A stretch of 18,900 nt of DNA from Candidatus Nanopelagicales bacterium (GCA_023264215.1 JALQSY010000017.1:1-18900); one strand, 5' to 3'; numbered from the stretch's first letter, positions 7,971-14,483 are shown. Program-made: numbers and translations. Notes: generated by a model from the sequence alone, not told the origin.

Positions 7971-7976
7971 ACCGTA
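7971..7976 (-). promoter_or_regulatory. Putative leaderless -10 box of psuG
   Basis: TACGGT on the minus strand ends 6 nt before ATG 7964. This spacing places transcription start at or next to the A of the start codon. No Shine-Dalgarno sequence is present. Confidence 0.55.
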
Positions 7977-8040
7977 ACGCCTCGCCGGGTCCCCCCAACC
8001 CGAGCCCATGGGTGCGGCGACCGGGCAGGGCGCGGGATGG

Positions 8041-8046
8041 AATGAT
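8041..8046 (+). promoter_or_regulatory. Possible leaderless -10 box of the DUF5998 gene
   Basis: AATGAT ends 7 nt before ATG 8054 and matches NANNNT, with the first T missing. The gene lacks a clear Shine-Dalgarno sequence. An ATG at 8042 inside this element is an alternative start that would add four residues. Confidence 0.35.
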
Positions 8047-8053
8047 CGCCCCC

Positions 8054-8641
8054 ATGACGGATGCCGGTACCTTGCACAGGCAGCTGCGCGGGGACATCGA
8101 GCGCAGTGGCTACTACCCGGCCCTCGTGGCGGATGCACTCGAGACAGCTCTCGCGGGTGAGCCTCTGGTGTCGTACGTCGTCCACCACGAGGCCACCTTC
8201 GATCGGGACGAGCTGCGCCGTCACGTGACCGTCCTGGTGCTCACCCCGACTCGGCTGATCGTCGGCCACACCGATGAGCACGGCCCGGACGACACGTGCC
8301 CGCACCCCTACGCGTCGGCGTCCACGGAGGCCGTGCGACTGGAGAAGGTCGACTCGGTCGTCGTCACGCGTGTCGTGGCCAACCCCGCGAAGCATCAGGC
8401 GGGCGGACCCATGCGCGAGGTCGTGCTCACCATCGGCTGGGGAGCGGTCGCTCGCATCGACCTCGAGCCTGCGGGATGCGGGGACACCGAGTGCGAGGCC
8501 GACCACGGATACACGGGAACGGCCAGCAACGACGACCTCTCGCTGCGGGTGTCCGAGGCTGCCGACGGTGCGGAGGTCGTGACTCAGACCCTGAGATTCT
8601 CCGCGGCGCTGTCGGAGGCGACCGCGGCCCGGCTGAGGTGA
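8054..8641 (+). CDS. DUF5998 family protein (conserved actinobacterial)
   Basis: The 195 residues match the DUF5998 family of Actinomycetota, of unknown function. Recognisable blocks are I-E-R-S-G-Y-Y-P-A-L-V near 15-25, R-R-H-V-T-V-L-V-L-T near 55-64, S-V-V-V-T-R-V-V-A-N-P near 101-111, V-L-T-I-G-W-G-A-V-A-R-I-D-L-E-P near 124-139, and C-G-D-x-x-C-E-A-D-H-G-Y-T-G near 142-155. There is no signal peptide or membrane segment, so it is probably cytoplasmic. The cysteine pair C142/C147 with nearby acidic and His residues might bind metal (inference). The next gene starts at GTG inside its stop (GTGA), so the two are translationally coupled and the product may act with the phosphodiesterase or thymidine kinase downstream. 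Confidence 0.85.
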   Translation: MTDAGTLHRQLRGDIERSGYYPALVADALETALAGEPLVSYVVHHEATFDRDELRRHVTVLVLTPTRLIVGHTDEHGPDDTCPHPYASASTEAVRLEKVDSVVVTRVVANPAKHQAGGPMREVVLTIGWGAVARIDLEPAGCGDTECEADHGYTGTASNDDLSLRVSEAADGAEVVTQTLRFSAALSEATAARLR

Positions 8642-9768
8642 GCGCGGCTCTGACCGAGCCCACCGTCCCGGAGATGGCGGGGTCGCTCGCCGACGTCATG
8701 CCCGCGGCGGGTGCCCTTCTCGGGGCCCTCGATGGTCGCGTGGACGTCGTGCCGCCGGGGGAGCGCGGGGCCGCCGAGGCGGTGACCGTGCTGCTCATCG
8801 ATGGACTCGGCTGGGCCCCGTGGCGCGACCAGCTCGATCTCACCCCCGCTATGGGCTCGCTGGAGGCGGCGTGCCTGAACTCCACCGTCCCGTCGACGAC
8901 TCCAACGGCGCTCGCGAGCCTGGGCACCGGGCTGCGCCCGGGTGAGCACGGGATCGTCGGGGCCTCGTTCTGCATCCCCGAGGACGACGTGATGCTGCAT
9001 CCGCTGTCCTGGGGCGGGGATCCCCACCCTGTGGCCGTGCAACCTGAGCCGACGGTGTTCGAGAAGGTGGCGGCAGCGGGGCTTCCCGTCCGGCGGATCG
9101 GGGCGGCGGCCTACGGCGCCAGCGGACTGACGCGCGCCGTCCTGCGCGGCGGCGAGTACCTCCCGGCGGAGACCCACGGCGATGTCGTCGAGGGTGTGGC
9201 GGGCCATCGACGCGGCCTGGGATACGCCTACCTGCCCGATCTCGACCGCATCGGCCACGTCCATGGGACCGACTCGCACGAGTGGCGGCAGTGCCTGCGG
9301 GACATCGATGCGCTCGTCGCGCAGATCCTCGAGCGCATCGGACCCGATCACCGCCTGCTCGTGACAGCCGATCACGGGATGGTGGACTGCCCGGACACGG
9401 CACGGATCACGATGGAGTCGCTGCCGTCGTTCGACGACGTCGCTGGCGTCGGAGGGGAACCGCGTCTGCGGCATGTGTACCTGCCCACGGAGGCCGTGGC
9501 GCGCGTCGCTCGCGAATGGGCCGATGCCCTCGGCGACGCCGCCTGGGTCCTCACCCGGGACGAGTTCGTCGCCGGCGGCCTGCTCGGCGCGGTGGAGCCC
9601 GCCTACGCGGGTCGGATCGGCGACATCGTCGTCCTGGCGCGCGCCAACACGGTCCTGGCGAGCGCGGTCGATTCCCTGGTGTCGGGGCTTCGCGGCCAGC
9701 ATGGGTCCATCAGCGAGGTGGAGATGCGCATCCCGCTCCTGGCGGCATCGGGGAGTGGACATGGCTGA
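8638..9768 (+). CDS. Alkaline-phosphatase-superfamily nucleotide pyrophosphatase/phosphodiesterase
   Basis: The 376-residue protein has the metal-ligand pattern of type I phosphodiesterase/nucleotide pyrophosphatase enzymes. L-L-I-D55-G-L-G-W opens the fold. P-S-T-T-P-T-A-L-A-S-L-G-T-G at about 85-98 carries the nucleophilic Thr, followed by G-E-H-G-I-V-G. D-L-D203-R-I-G-H207 and V-T-A-D245-H246-G-M complete the two-metal site. Unlike many secreted relatives, it has no signal peptide, so a cytoplasmic substrate is likely; the substrate itself is unknown. GTG 8638 gives a 4-nt overlap with DUF5998, and the product begins shortly before the conserved core. Its stop lies inside the start region of thymidine kinase (8-nt overlap), so all three genes form a coupled unit. 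Confidence 0.88.
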   Translation: MSAALTEPTVPEMAGSLADVMPAAGALLGALDGRVDVVPPGERGAAEAVTVLLIDGLGWAPWRDQLDLTPAMGSLEAACLNSTVPSTTPTALASLGTGLRPGEHGIVGASFCIPEDDVMLHPLSWGGDPHPVAVQPEPTVFEKVAAAGLPVRRIGAAAYGASGLTRAVLRGGEYLPAETHGDVVEGVAGHRRGLGYAYLPDLDRIGHVHGTDSHEWRQCLRDIDALVAQILERIGPDHRLLVTADHGMVDCPDTARITMESLPSFDDVAGVGGEPRLRHVYLPTEAVARVAREWADALGDAAWVLTRDEFVAGGLLGAVEPAYAGRIGDIVVLARANTVLASAVDSLVSGLRGQHGSISEVEMRIPLLAASGSGHG

Positions 9769-10414
9769 GCTCGTCTTCTTCTCCGGCACCATGGACTGCG
9801 GCAAGTCCACCCTCGCCCTGCAGACCGACCACAACCACTCGTCGCGCGGGAGGGCGGGCCTGGTCTTCACGCAGATGGACCGCGCGGGGACGTCGGTGCT
9901 GTCCAGCCGACTGGGCCTGCGGGTCGATGCCATCGAGGTCGAGCCGAGCGTCGATCTGCGCAAGGTGGTGGTCGATCACCTGTCGTCGGGTGGGCGGCTG
10001 GACTACCTCATCTGCGATGAGGCCCAGTTCTACACGGCGGAGCAGATCGAGCAGCTCGCTGACATCGTCGATGAGTTCGGCATCGACGTGTATGCCTTCG
10101 GCATCACCACCGACTTCCGCACCCGCCTGTTCCCCGGATCGGCTCGCCTGATCGAACTGGCTGATCGCGTCGAGGTCCTGCAGGTGGCAGCCCTGTGCTG
10201 GTGCGGTCGCCGGGGCACCCACCAGGCGCGGACCCTGGATGGGGTCATCGTGCGCGATGGCGATCAGGTGGTGGTCGGAGACGTGGACGGCGGGGACGCG
10301 GGCACGATCGCCTACGAGGTCCTGTGCCGTGATCACCATCGGCGCGGCATCACCGCATCCCAGGCCGGACGCGAGCATCTGTCACGCGAACCGCTGCCCT
10401 TCGGCGACGGCTAG
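9761..10414 (+). CDS. tdk: Thymidine kinase (type II, TK1-like)
   Basis: The 217 residues carry the Walker A motif G9-T-M-D-C-G-K-S-T17, the catalytic glutamate E87 in D-E-A-Q-F, and the C-terminal lasso with Y185 in the I-A-Y-E-V-L-C segment. The structural zinc site is reduced to C146-x-C148 and C189-R-D-H192, i.e. Cys/His ligands rather than four cysteines in two CxxC pairs, a pattern also common in actinobacterial homologues. The enzyme phosphorylates thymidine to dTMP in pyrimidine salvage. The ATG is embedded in the last codons of the phosphodiesterase gene, so translation is coupled. The gene ends 1 nt before the stop codon of the convergent sepH. Confidence 0.93.
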   Translation: MAELVFFSGTMDCGKSTLALQTDHNHSSRGRAGLVFTQMDRAGTSVLSSRLGLRVDAIEVEPSVDLRKVVVDHLSSGGRLDYLICDEAQFYTAEQIEQLADIVDEFGIDVYAFGITTDFRTRLFPGSARLIELADRVEVLQVAALCWCGRRGTHQARTLDGVIVRDGDQVVVGDVDGGDAGTIAYEVLCRDHHRRGITASQAGREHLSREPLPFGDG

Positions 10415-10415
10415 G

Positions 10416-11048
10416 TCAACTGTCCCCCTGGCCGGCGCCGAAGAGGATCTCGTCCCAGCGCGGCACGCTCGCGCGCTTGCCCTTGCGGGACTTGGCCCGC
10501 GCGGGCGCCGGCGGCGAGACCTCCTCGTCCGCCGGTGCATCGTCGTCCGACGACTGGTCCTCGTGCGCGGCGGGCTCGGGGGCGGGGGGTGCGATCTCCG
10601 GCTTCTCCACGGCGATCGTGGACGTGCTCGCGCGTTCACCCGAACGCGCGGTGGGCATGGGAACGACGACGTCCTCCGAGGCCAGCCGATGCGACGCGGC
10701 ATCGTCGGGCTGGATGGAGCGTGAACGCGGGTCGTACAGCCAGGTCGACAGCGGGGACGCGTCTCCCATCGTGGCGATGACGGTCCACCTGCCGTCCGCG
10801 CGACGCCACGCGTCCCACGCGAGGCCATCCGAGCGCAGTTCACGCGCGACGAGCTCGCCGAGGGTGTCCGTGCCCGGCCGCACGACGCATCCCTGCGCCT
10901 GCTGGCAGATGAAGGCCCGCTCGGCAAGGGGCGGACCGCTGAACCGGTCGATGGCCTCCACCGACATGCCCGATTCCTCCGCGAGCTCGGCGACGGTGGC
11001 GCCGGCGCGGAGCCGGGACTGGATGTCCCGCGGGCTCAGCGTGTCCAG
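10416..11048 (-). CDS. sepH: SepH-type cell division protein (DUF3071), N-terminally short, probable CTG start
   Basis: The C-terminal R-A-S-V-P-R-W-D-E-I-L-F-G and the block F-S-G-P-P-L-A-E-R-A-F followed by W-D-A-W-R-R-x-D-G-x-W identify SepH, the actinobacterial activator of FtsZ assembly. Reading from CTG 11048 gives 210 residues that begin L-D-T-L-S-P-R-D-I-Q and include the whole helix-turn-helix (about 18-36) known in this family to matter for FtsZ contact. A perfect AGGAGG lies 5 nt before this CTG. An in-frame TAG (11058-11060) blocks extension, and no ATG, GTG or TTG occurs between it and ATG 10967. Starting at 10967 would delete most of the helix-turn-helix. Typical SepH has some 55-60 further N-terminal residues, absent here. 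The region between is acidic and low complexity, likely a disordered linker. Confidence 0.85.
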   Translation of the reverse strand: MDTLSPRDIQSRLRAGATVAELAEESGMSVEAIDRFSGPPLAERAFICQQAQGCVVRPGTDTLGELVARELRSDGLAWDAWRRADGRWTVIATMGDASPLSTWLYDPRSRSIQPDDAASHRLASEDVVVPMPTARSGERASTSTIAVEKPEIAPPAPEPAAHEDQSSDDDAPADEEVSPPAPARAKSRKGKRASVPRWDEILFGAGQGDS

Positions 11049-11053
11049 GGCTG

Positions 11054-11059
11054 CCTCCT
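11054..11059 (-). promoter_or_regulatory. Ribosome binding site supporting the CTG start of sepH
   Basis: AGGAGG on the minus strand is followed by 5 nt and then CTG 11048. It overlaps the in-frame TAG. No ATG, GTG or TTG is suitably spaced in that frame. Confidence 0.65.
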
Positions 11060-11073
11060 AGGGCGGATATCCG

Positions 11074-11096
11074 GCGACGTCGAAGTGCGACGTCGA
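11074..11096. repeat. Two direct 10-nt repeats (GCGACGTCGA) upstream of sepH, possible operator
   Basis: GCGACGTCGA occurs at 11074-11083 and 11087-11096, a 13-bp period. Each copy contains the 8-bp palindrome CGACGTCG. They sit in the 56-bp gap between the MFS stop and the sepH ribosome binding site, downstream of a possible -10 (TAACGT, 11103-11108 minus). Binding by a regulator is an inference. Confidence 0.4.
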
Positions 11097-11102
11097 GGTC
11101 AG

Positions 11103-11108
11103 ACGTTA
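11103..11108 (-). promoter_or_regulatory. Possible -10 box of sepH
   Basis: TAACGT on the minus strand matches TANNNT and would start transcription about 50 nt before CTG 11048. No -35 is recognisable. Confidence 0.3.
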
Positions 11109-11116
11109 GCCGACGA

Positions 11117-12331
11117 TCACGTGGGGCGGGCGCTTACCCCGCGTCGTACCCGTCTATATCCCGCGGCGGCGGCGACCGCGACGACCACGGCCGCGCCGAC
11201 GGTGAGCCCGAAGCCGGCCGCCGAACCGGCCTGGTCCACGAGCCAGCCGGTGCCGGCAGCGGACGCCGCGACCCCCAGGCCGATGGCCGAAATCGCCCAC
11301 GAGAGCCCCTCGGTGATCTCGCGGGGCTCCACCAGCACCTCGACCAGGGAGAAGCCGGTGATGAGCACCGGCGACACCGCGAGGCCCGCGAGGAGCGCCA
11401 GCAGGCCCAGGGCCAGCAGTCCCGGCCGCAGCAGGAGCGGAAGCGTGACGATCACCAGGCCCACGGAGGCCACGAGCAGGACGGTGGGCAGGACCGAGTC
11501 AGTGCTCTTCGACGAGCGAGCACCGAGGACGAGCGCGGATGCCATGGAGCCGGCCGCGTACGCCGCGAGGATGGCGCCGGCGGCGATCCGCAGTCCGGCC
11601 TCGTCGGCGAGCGCGACCGTCGCCACGTCGATCGAGCCGAAGACCGCGCCGATGGCGAGGAGGACGACCAGGACGGACGGCACGCCGCGACGTCGTAGCG
11701 GGTGGCCCTGTCGTACCTGGTGGACCGGGCGGGCCGGTGGCTCCGAGGCACGCTGGATCAGCAGCAGCAGCGAGCCCAGGGAGACCAGCAGGGCCGAGAC
11801 GACGACGGGCGCGGGCGCCGAGACCGCAACCGCGAGGAATGTGGCGAGTGGAGGACCGACGACGAAGATGAGCTCGTCCAGCACGCCCTCGAAGGCGAAG
11901 GCCGTGCGCAGCCGTCGATCGTTGCCGAGCAGATGGGCCCACCGTGCCCTCACCAGTGCCCCGGTCGCCGGTTGCGTTGCACCGGAGACGATCGCGAGGG
12001 TCGCGAGAACGAGGGCGGGGGACCCCTGCGTCGTCGCGAAGGCGAGCGCGAGCAGGCCGGCCGCATGGACAACGACCAGGATCCGCACGACACGGCGCTG
12101 GCCCCAGCGATCCACGGCGCGCGATCCCAGCGGGTTGAGCAGGGCGCTGCTCACCGTGTACGCCGCGGCCACCGCGCCGGCGAGTGCATACGACCCGCGG
12201 ACGGCGCTCACCATGAGGACGATGCCGAGCCCGACCATGGAGATCGGTAGCCGCGCGACGAACGCCGCCGCGGTGAATCGCGCGGCACCAGGCTGGCGCA
12301 GGATGTCGGCGTAGGGCCCGGCGAGACGCAC
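11117..12331 (-). CDS. Major facilitator superfamily transporter
   Basis: The 404 residues are almost entirely hydrophobic, with about 12 membrane segments and a longer central loop around L-I-Q-R-A-S-E-P-P-A-R-P. The loop after the second segment reads G-S-R-A-V-D-R-W-G-Q-R-R-V, the MFS motif A (G-x-x-x-D-R-x-G-R-R). The length suits a 12-helix efflux or uptake carrier of the inner membrane, but the substrate cannot be read from the sequence. The GTG start at 12331 is supported by a TAGCCT hexamer 6 nt upstream and the lack of a Shine-Dalgarno, i.e. a likely leaderless mRNA. It diverges from the inositol-monophosphatase-like gene across only 28 bp. Confidence 0.85.
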   Translation of the reverse strand: MRLAGPYADILRQPGAARFTAAAFVARLPISMVGLGIVLMVSAVRGSYALAGAVAAAYTVSSALLNPLGSRAVDRWGQRRVVRILVVVHAAGLLALAFATTQGSPALVLATLAIVSGATQPATGALVRARWAHLLGNDRRLRTAFAFEGVLDELIFVVGPPLATFLAVAVSAPAPVVVSALLVSLGSLLLLIQRASEPPARPVHQVRQGHPLRRRGVPSVLVVLLAIGAVFGSIDVATVALADEAGLRIAAGAILAAYAAGSMASALVLGARSSKSTDSVLPTVLLVASVGLVIVTLPLLLRPGLLALGLLALLAGLAVSPVLITGFSLVEVLVEPREITEGLSWAISAIGLGVAASAAGTGWLVDQAGSAAGFGLTVGAAVVVAVAAAAGYRRVRRGVSARPT

Positions 12332-12337
12332 CCCCTG

Positions 12338-12343
12338 AGGCTA
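12338..12343 (-). promoter_or_regulatory. Putative leaderless -10 box of the MFS gene
   Basis: TAGCCT on the minus strand ends 6 nt before GTG 12331. The same hexamer at the same distance precedes the DUF4235 gene. Confidence 0.55.
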
Positions 12344-12347
12344 GTGG

Positions 12348-12353
12348 CACCCT
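12348..12353 (+). promoter_or_regulatory. Possible leaderless -10 box of the inositol-monophosphatase gene
   Basis: CACCCT ends 6 nt before ATG 12360, and the run CACCCTGGAATC is nearly identical to the one directly before the DUF3093 start (15008 to 14997, minus). It matches NANNNT only. Confidence 0.4.
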
Positions 12354-12359
12354 GGAATC

Positions 12360-13169
12360 ATGAGCGCGCAGGCAATGGCAGATCCACGGCTCGTCGAGGA
12401 ACTGCGCCTGCTCGCCGGGCGTGCAGCCCTGGCCGCAGGAAGCCTGCTGCGCGATGAGCGGCCCGATGTCCTGCAGGTGTCGGCCAAGTCCAGCCCGACC
12501 GACGTTGTCACCCAGATGGATCGCGCCGCGGAGGACCTCCTGCGGTCGATCATCCTGGGGGACCGCCCGGACGACGGGATCCTGGGGGAGGAGGAGGCTG
12601 AGCGCATCGGCACCTCCGGCGTCCGCTGGGTCATCGACCCCCTGGACGGGACGACCAACTACCTCTACGGCCTGCCGCTGTGGTCGGTGAGCATCGCCGC
12701 GGAGGTCGACGGTCGGACGGCGGTGGGCGTCGTGCACGCCCCCGCGCTCGACCTGCTCTACGAGGCCGTCCTCGGTGGCGGGGCCCGGGAGGTGCGCCAG
12801 GACCGTCCGGTGACGGCCTCCACGGCCACCGACCTGGCGCACGCGCTGCTGTCCACCGGCTTCGGCTACGACAGCGAGCAGCGACGTCGTCAGGCCGAGG
12901 CCCTGGTGCACGTCGCTCCGCGCGTGCGCGATGTCCGTCGCCTGGGCTCCGCGGCGATCGACCTGTGCTGGGTGGCCGACGGCCGCACCGACGCCTACGT
13001 CGAATCGAGGTTGAACCCCTGGGATGTGGCGGCCGGTGCCCTCATCGCGCGCGAGGCCGGAGCCGTCGTGATCGGCGACGACGATCCCGTGAATGCTCCC
13101 TACGTCCTGGCGAGCACCGCTGGCATCGTGGACGAACTCGTCGCGGTGCTCGCGACGTCAGCGCACTAG
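12360..13169 (+). CDS. Inositol monophosphatase family protein
   Basis: The 269 residues carry the lithium-sensitive phosphatase signatures. G-E-E-E appears at 76-79, W-V-I-D93-P-L-D-G-T-T-N100 binds the catalytic metals, and N-P-W221-D222-V-A-A-G-A-L-I-A-R-E-A-G is the C-terminal motif. Length and motifs fit inositol-1-phosphatase, but histidinol-phosphatase and other sugar-phosphate phosphatases of this family look alike. In actinomycetes inositol feeds phosphatidylinositol and mycothiol synthesis (family knowledge). An ATG at 12375 is a second possible start, removing five residues. The stop TAG shares the CTAG at 13166-13169 with the stop of the convergent carbonic anhydrase gene. Confidence 0.9.
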   Translation: MSAQAMADPRLVEELRLLAGRAALAAGSLLRDERPDVLQVSAKSSPTDVVTQMDRAAEDLLRSIILGDRPDDGILGEEEAERIGTSGVRWVIDPLDGTTNYLYGLPLWSVSIAAEVDGRTAVGVVHAPALDLLYEAVLGGGAREVRQDRPVTASTATDLAHALLSTGFGYDSEQRRRQAEALVHVAPRVRDVRRLGSAAIDLCWVADGRTDAYVESRLNPWDVAAGALIAREAGAVVIGDDDPVNAPYVLASTAGIVDELVAVLATSAH

Positions 13170-13684
13170 TCCAGGCGGCGCAGCTCGGCGGCGTACCAGT
13201 GGGCGTTGCGCACGTAGGTGCTCACCGCATGCTGCAGCAGGTCCGGATCCGCACCTGACTCGACGATCCGTGCCGGCACCCCGCGTGCCAGCGCGCCCGG
13301 CGGCACGTGGGCGCCCGGAGGGACGAGCGCCGCAGCGGCGACCAGCGCCCCCTCGCCGATCACGGCGCGATGCAAAACGGTGGCGCCCGAGCCCACGAGG
13401 GCCCCGTCGCGCACCTCGCATCCCTCCAGGTGGGCGAGGTGGCCCACGGTGCACCGATCACCGATGGAGGTGTCCAGGTCCGCCGTGCAGTGGACGACCG
13501 AGCCGTCCTGGATGGATGTCTGGGCGCCGACGACGATGCGTCCGTGGTCCCCGCGCAGCACGGCCCCCGGCCAGACGGTCGACTCCGGGCCGATGGTGAC
13601 GCGCCCGATGATCACCGCGTCGGGGTGGACGAAGGCCTCCGGGGAGATCTCCGGGACGAATTCGCCCAGTGCGTACAGTGGCAT
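13166..13684 (-). CDS. Gamma-class carbonic anhydrase family protein (left-handed beta-helix)
   Basis: The 172-residue protein is made of hexapeptide repeats such as I-G-R-V-T-I-G, V-R-D-G-A-L-V-G and V-I-G-E-G-A-L-V, which build a left-handed beta-helix trimer. Zinc-site residues H65 (S-V-V-H-C-T) and H82 (V-G-H-L-A-H) are present, as are R44-G-D46 and Q59-D60 of the gamma-carbonic-anhydrase site. The third zinc histidine, five residues after H82 in Cam and YrdA, is a glutamate here (E87), while H85 is close by. Activity is therefore uncertain; many members of this branch are annotated only by fold. ATG 13684 is preceded by GGGAG at a spacing of 5 nt. An in-frame upstream extension lacks the repeat pattern. 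Confidence 0.88.
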   Translation of the reverse strand: MPLYALGEFVPEISPEAFVHPDAVIIGRVTIGPESTVWPGAVLRGDHGRIVVGAQTSIQDGSVVHCTADLDTSIGDRCTVGHLAHLEGCEVRDGALVGSGATVLHRAVIGEGALVAAAALVPPGAHVPPGALARGVPARIVESGADPDLLQHAVSTYVRNAHWYAAELRRLD

Positions 13685-13883
13685 GGTCGCTCCCGCCTGG
13701 ATCTGCGCTGACCCATCGCCTGTTCTTGCGATCGGCTTGCGGCCATTGTCTCGCGCGCACCGCAGGACGGTGTCGCGAGGGGCGCGTGATGCAGGATCGA
13801 GGCGGCTGGTGCACAATCCTTAAGGGGCTGGCACAATGCCGGGCCTACCACAGGCCACTCGAGGACGGGGAGCGCGCGCCGCA
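13685..13883. other. Divergent intergenic region (199 bp), the longest non-coding gap
   Basis: It separates the carbonic anhydrase homologue (minus) from DUF4193 (plus). It should hold promoters for both. The visible structure is the tandem GGCTGG/CACAAT repeat at 13804-13837, described separately. No RNA gene or ORF with family resemblance was seen. Confidence 0.5.
13804..13837 (+). promoter_or_regulatory. Tandem repeat GGCTGG(TG)CACAAT, possible tandem promoter of DUF4193
   Basis: GGCTGGTGCACAAT (13804-13817) and GGCTGGCACAAT (13826-13837) flank the palindrome CCTTAAGG. The CACAAT hexamers are the most A/T-rich -10-like elements here and lie 66 and 46 nt before the DUF4193 start. No matching -35 is evident. 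Confidence 0.35.
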
Positions 13884-14180
13884 ATGGCTACCGACTACGA
13901 CGCACCACGCAAGACCGATGAGGAACTTGCCGAGGACAGCCTCGAGGAGCTCAAGGCCCGTCGCGTCGATAAGGCTGCGTCCGCTGTGGACGTGGATGAG
14001 GCGGAGCTGGCCGAGACCCTGGAGCTGCCCGGAGCGGATCTCTCGGACGAGAGCCTCACCGTCCGCGTCCTGCCGCGTCAGGCCGACGAGTTCACGTGCA
14101 GCGTGTGCTTCCTGGTGCACCATCGCAGCCAGCTCGATCACGAGAGCAAGGCCGGCCCCGTCTGCACCGACTGCGCCTAG
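13884..14180 (+). CDS. DUF4193 family zinc-finger-like protein
   Basis: The 98-residue protein begins M-A-T-D-Y-D-A-P-R-K-T-D-E-E-L and continues S-L-E-E-L-K-A-R-R, the hallmark of DUF4193, a small actinobacterial family of unknown function. The middle is strongly acidic. The C-terminus holds C72-S-V-C75 and C94-T-D-C97 with H79, H80 and H86 between them, a probable zinc-binding treble. Similar small zinc proteins in actinomycetes include RNA-polymerase-binding factors, but no such role is shown here. ATG 13884 is chosen because the conserved N-terminus starts exactly there; an ATG at 13836 would add 16 unconserved residues. The gene converges with DUF4235 across 21 bp. Confidence 0.88.
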   Translation: MATDYDAPRKTDEELAEDSLEELKARRVDKAASAVDVDEAELAETLELPGADLSDESLTVRVLPRQADEFTCSVCFLVHHRSQLDHESKAGPVCTDCA

Positions 14181-14201
14181 GCCGGGCCCGGGTCGTGGTC
14201 G

Positions 14202-14471
14202 CTAGTCGTCGTCGTCGCTGCCCGACACCGCTCGGTAGATGACCATCTGGATCACCGCGGCGGTCGTCGCGGTGGCAATCGTCCAGGTGAGCGCTCGCGC
14301 GAGGCTGACGCGCCGGTCGTCGGGATTCGGCGGCTCCTTGCCGGTGATGGCGGAGTAGCCCATCGCGATCGCCTTGTTGGACGCCCACGTCGCCGCGATG
14401 ACGATGAGTGGCGCGGCCACCTTGAGCGCCGGGTGACTGCGGTGCTGGGGCTTGTCCACGGAGTCCGACAT
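14202..14471 (-). CDS. DUF4235 family small membrane protein
   Basis: The 89 residues show two hydrophobic helices (about 17-38 and 59-79) joined by a short loop with G-K-E-P-P-N-P-D-D, a DUF4235 feature, and an acidic tail ending in four aspartates. The function is unknown; the protein should be in the inner membrane. It lies 9 nt after DUF3093 on the same strand. A TAGCCT box overlapping the DUF3093 stop codon sits 6 nt before ATG 14471, so it may also be transcribed independently as a leaderless mRNA. Confidence 0.82.
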   Translation of the reverse strand: MSDSVDKPQHRSHPALKVAAPLIVIAATWASNKAIAMGYSAITGKEPPNPDDRRVSLARALTWTIATATTAAVIQMVIYRAVSGSDDDD

Positions 14472-14477
14472 GGGCCC

Positions 14478-14483
14478 AGGCTA
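14478..14483 (-). promoter_or_regulatory. Putative leaderless -10 box of the DUF4235 gene, overlapping the DUF3093 stop
   Basis: TAGCCT begins with the TAG stop of the DUF3093 gene and ends 6 nt before ATG 14471. It is identical in sequence and spacing to the box before the MFS gene. Confidence 0.5.

Noticed and set aside
7965..8138. An N-terminal extension of psuG by 58 residues
   Set aside because: The added residues are low complexity and non-homologous and would cover the promoter region and the divergent gene; homology begins at ATG 7964.
10416..10967. sepH starting at ATG 10967
   Set aside because: This would remove most of the conserved helix-turn-helix, which is intact in frame just upstream and preceded by a perfect ribosome binding site.
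11061..11116. A frameshifted remnant of the missing SepH N-terminus
   Set aside because: I translated the sepH frame upstream of the TAG; it resembles no part of DUF3071 and hits another stop at 11106-11108.
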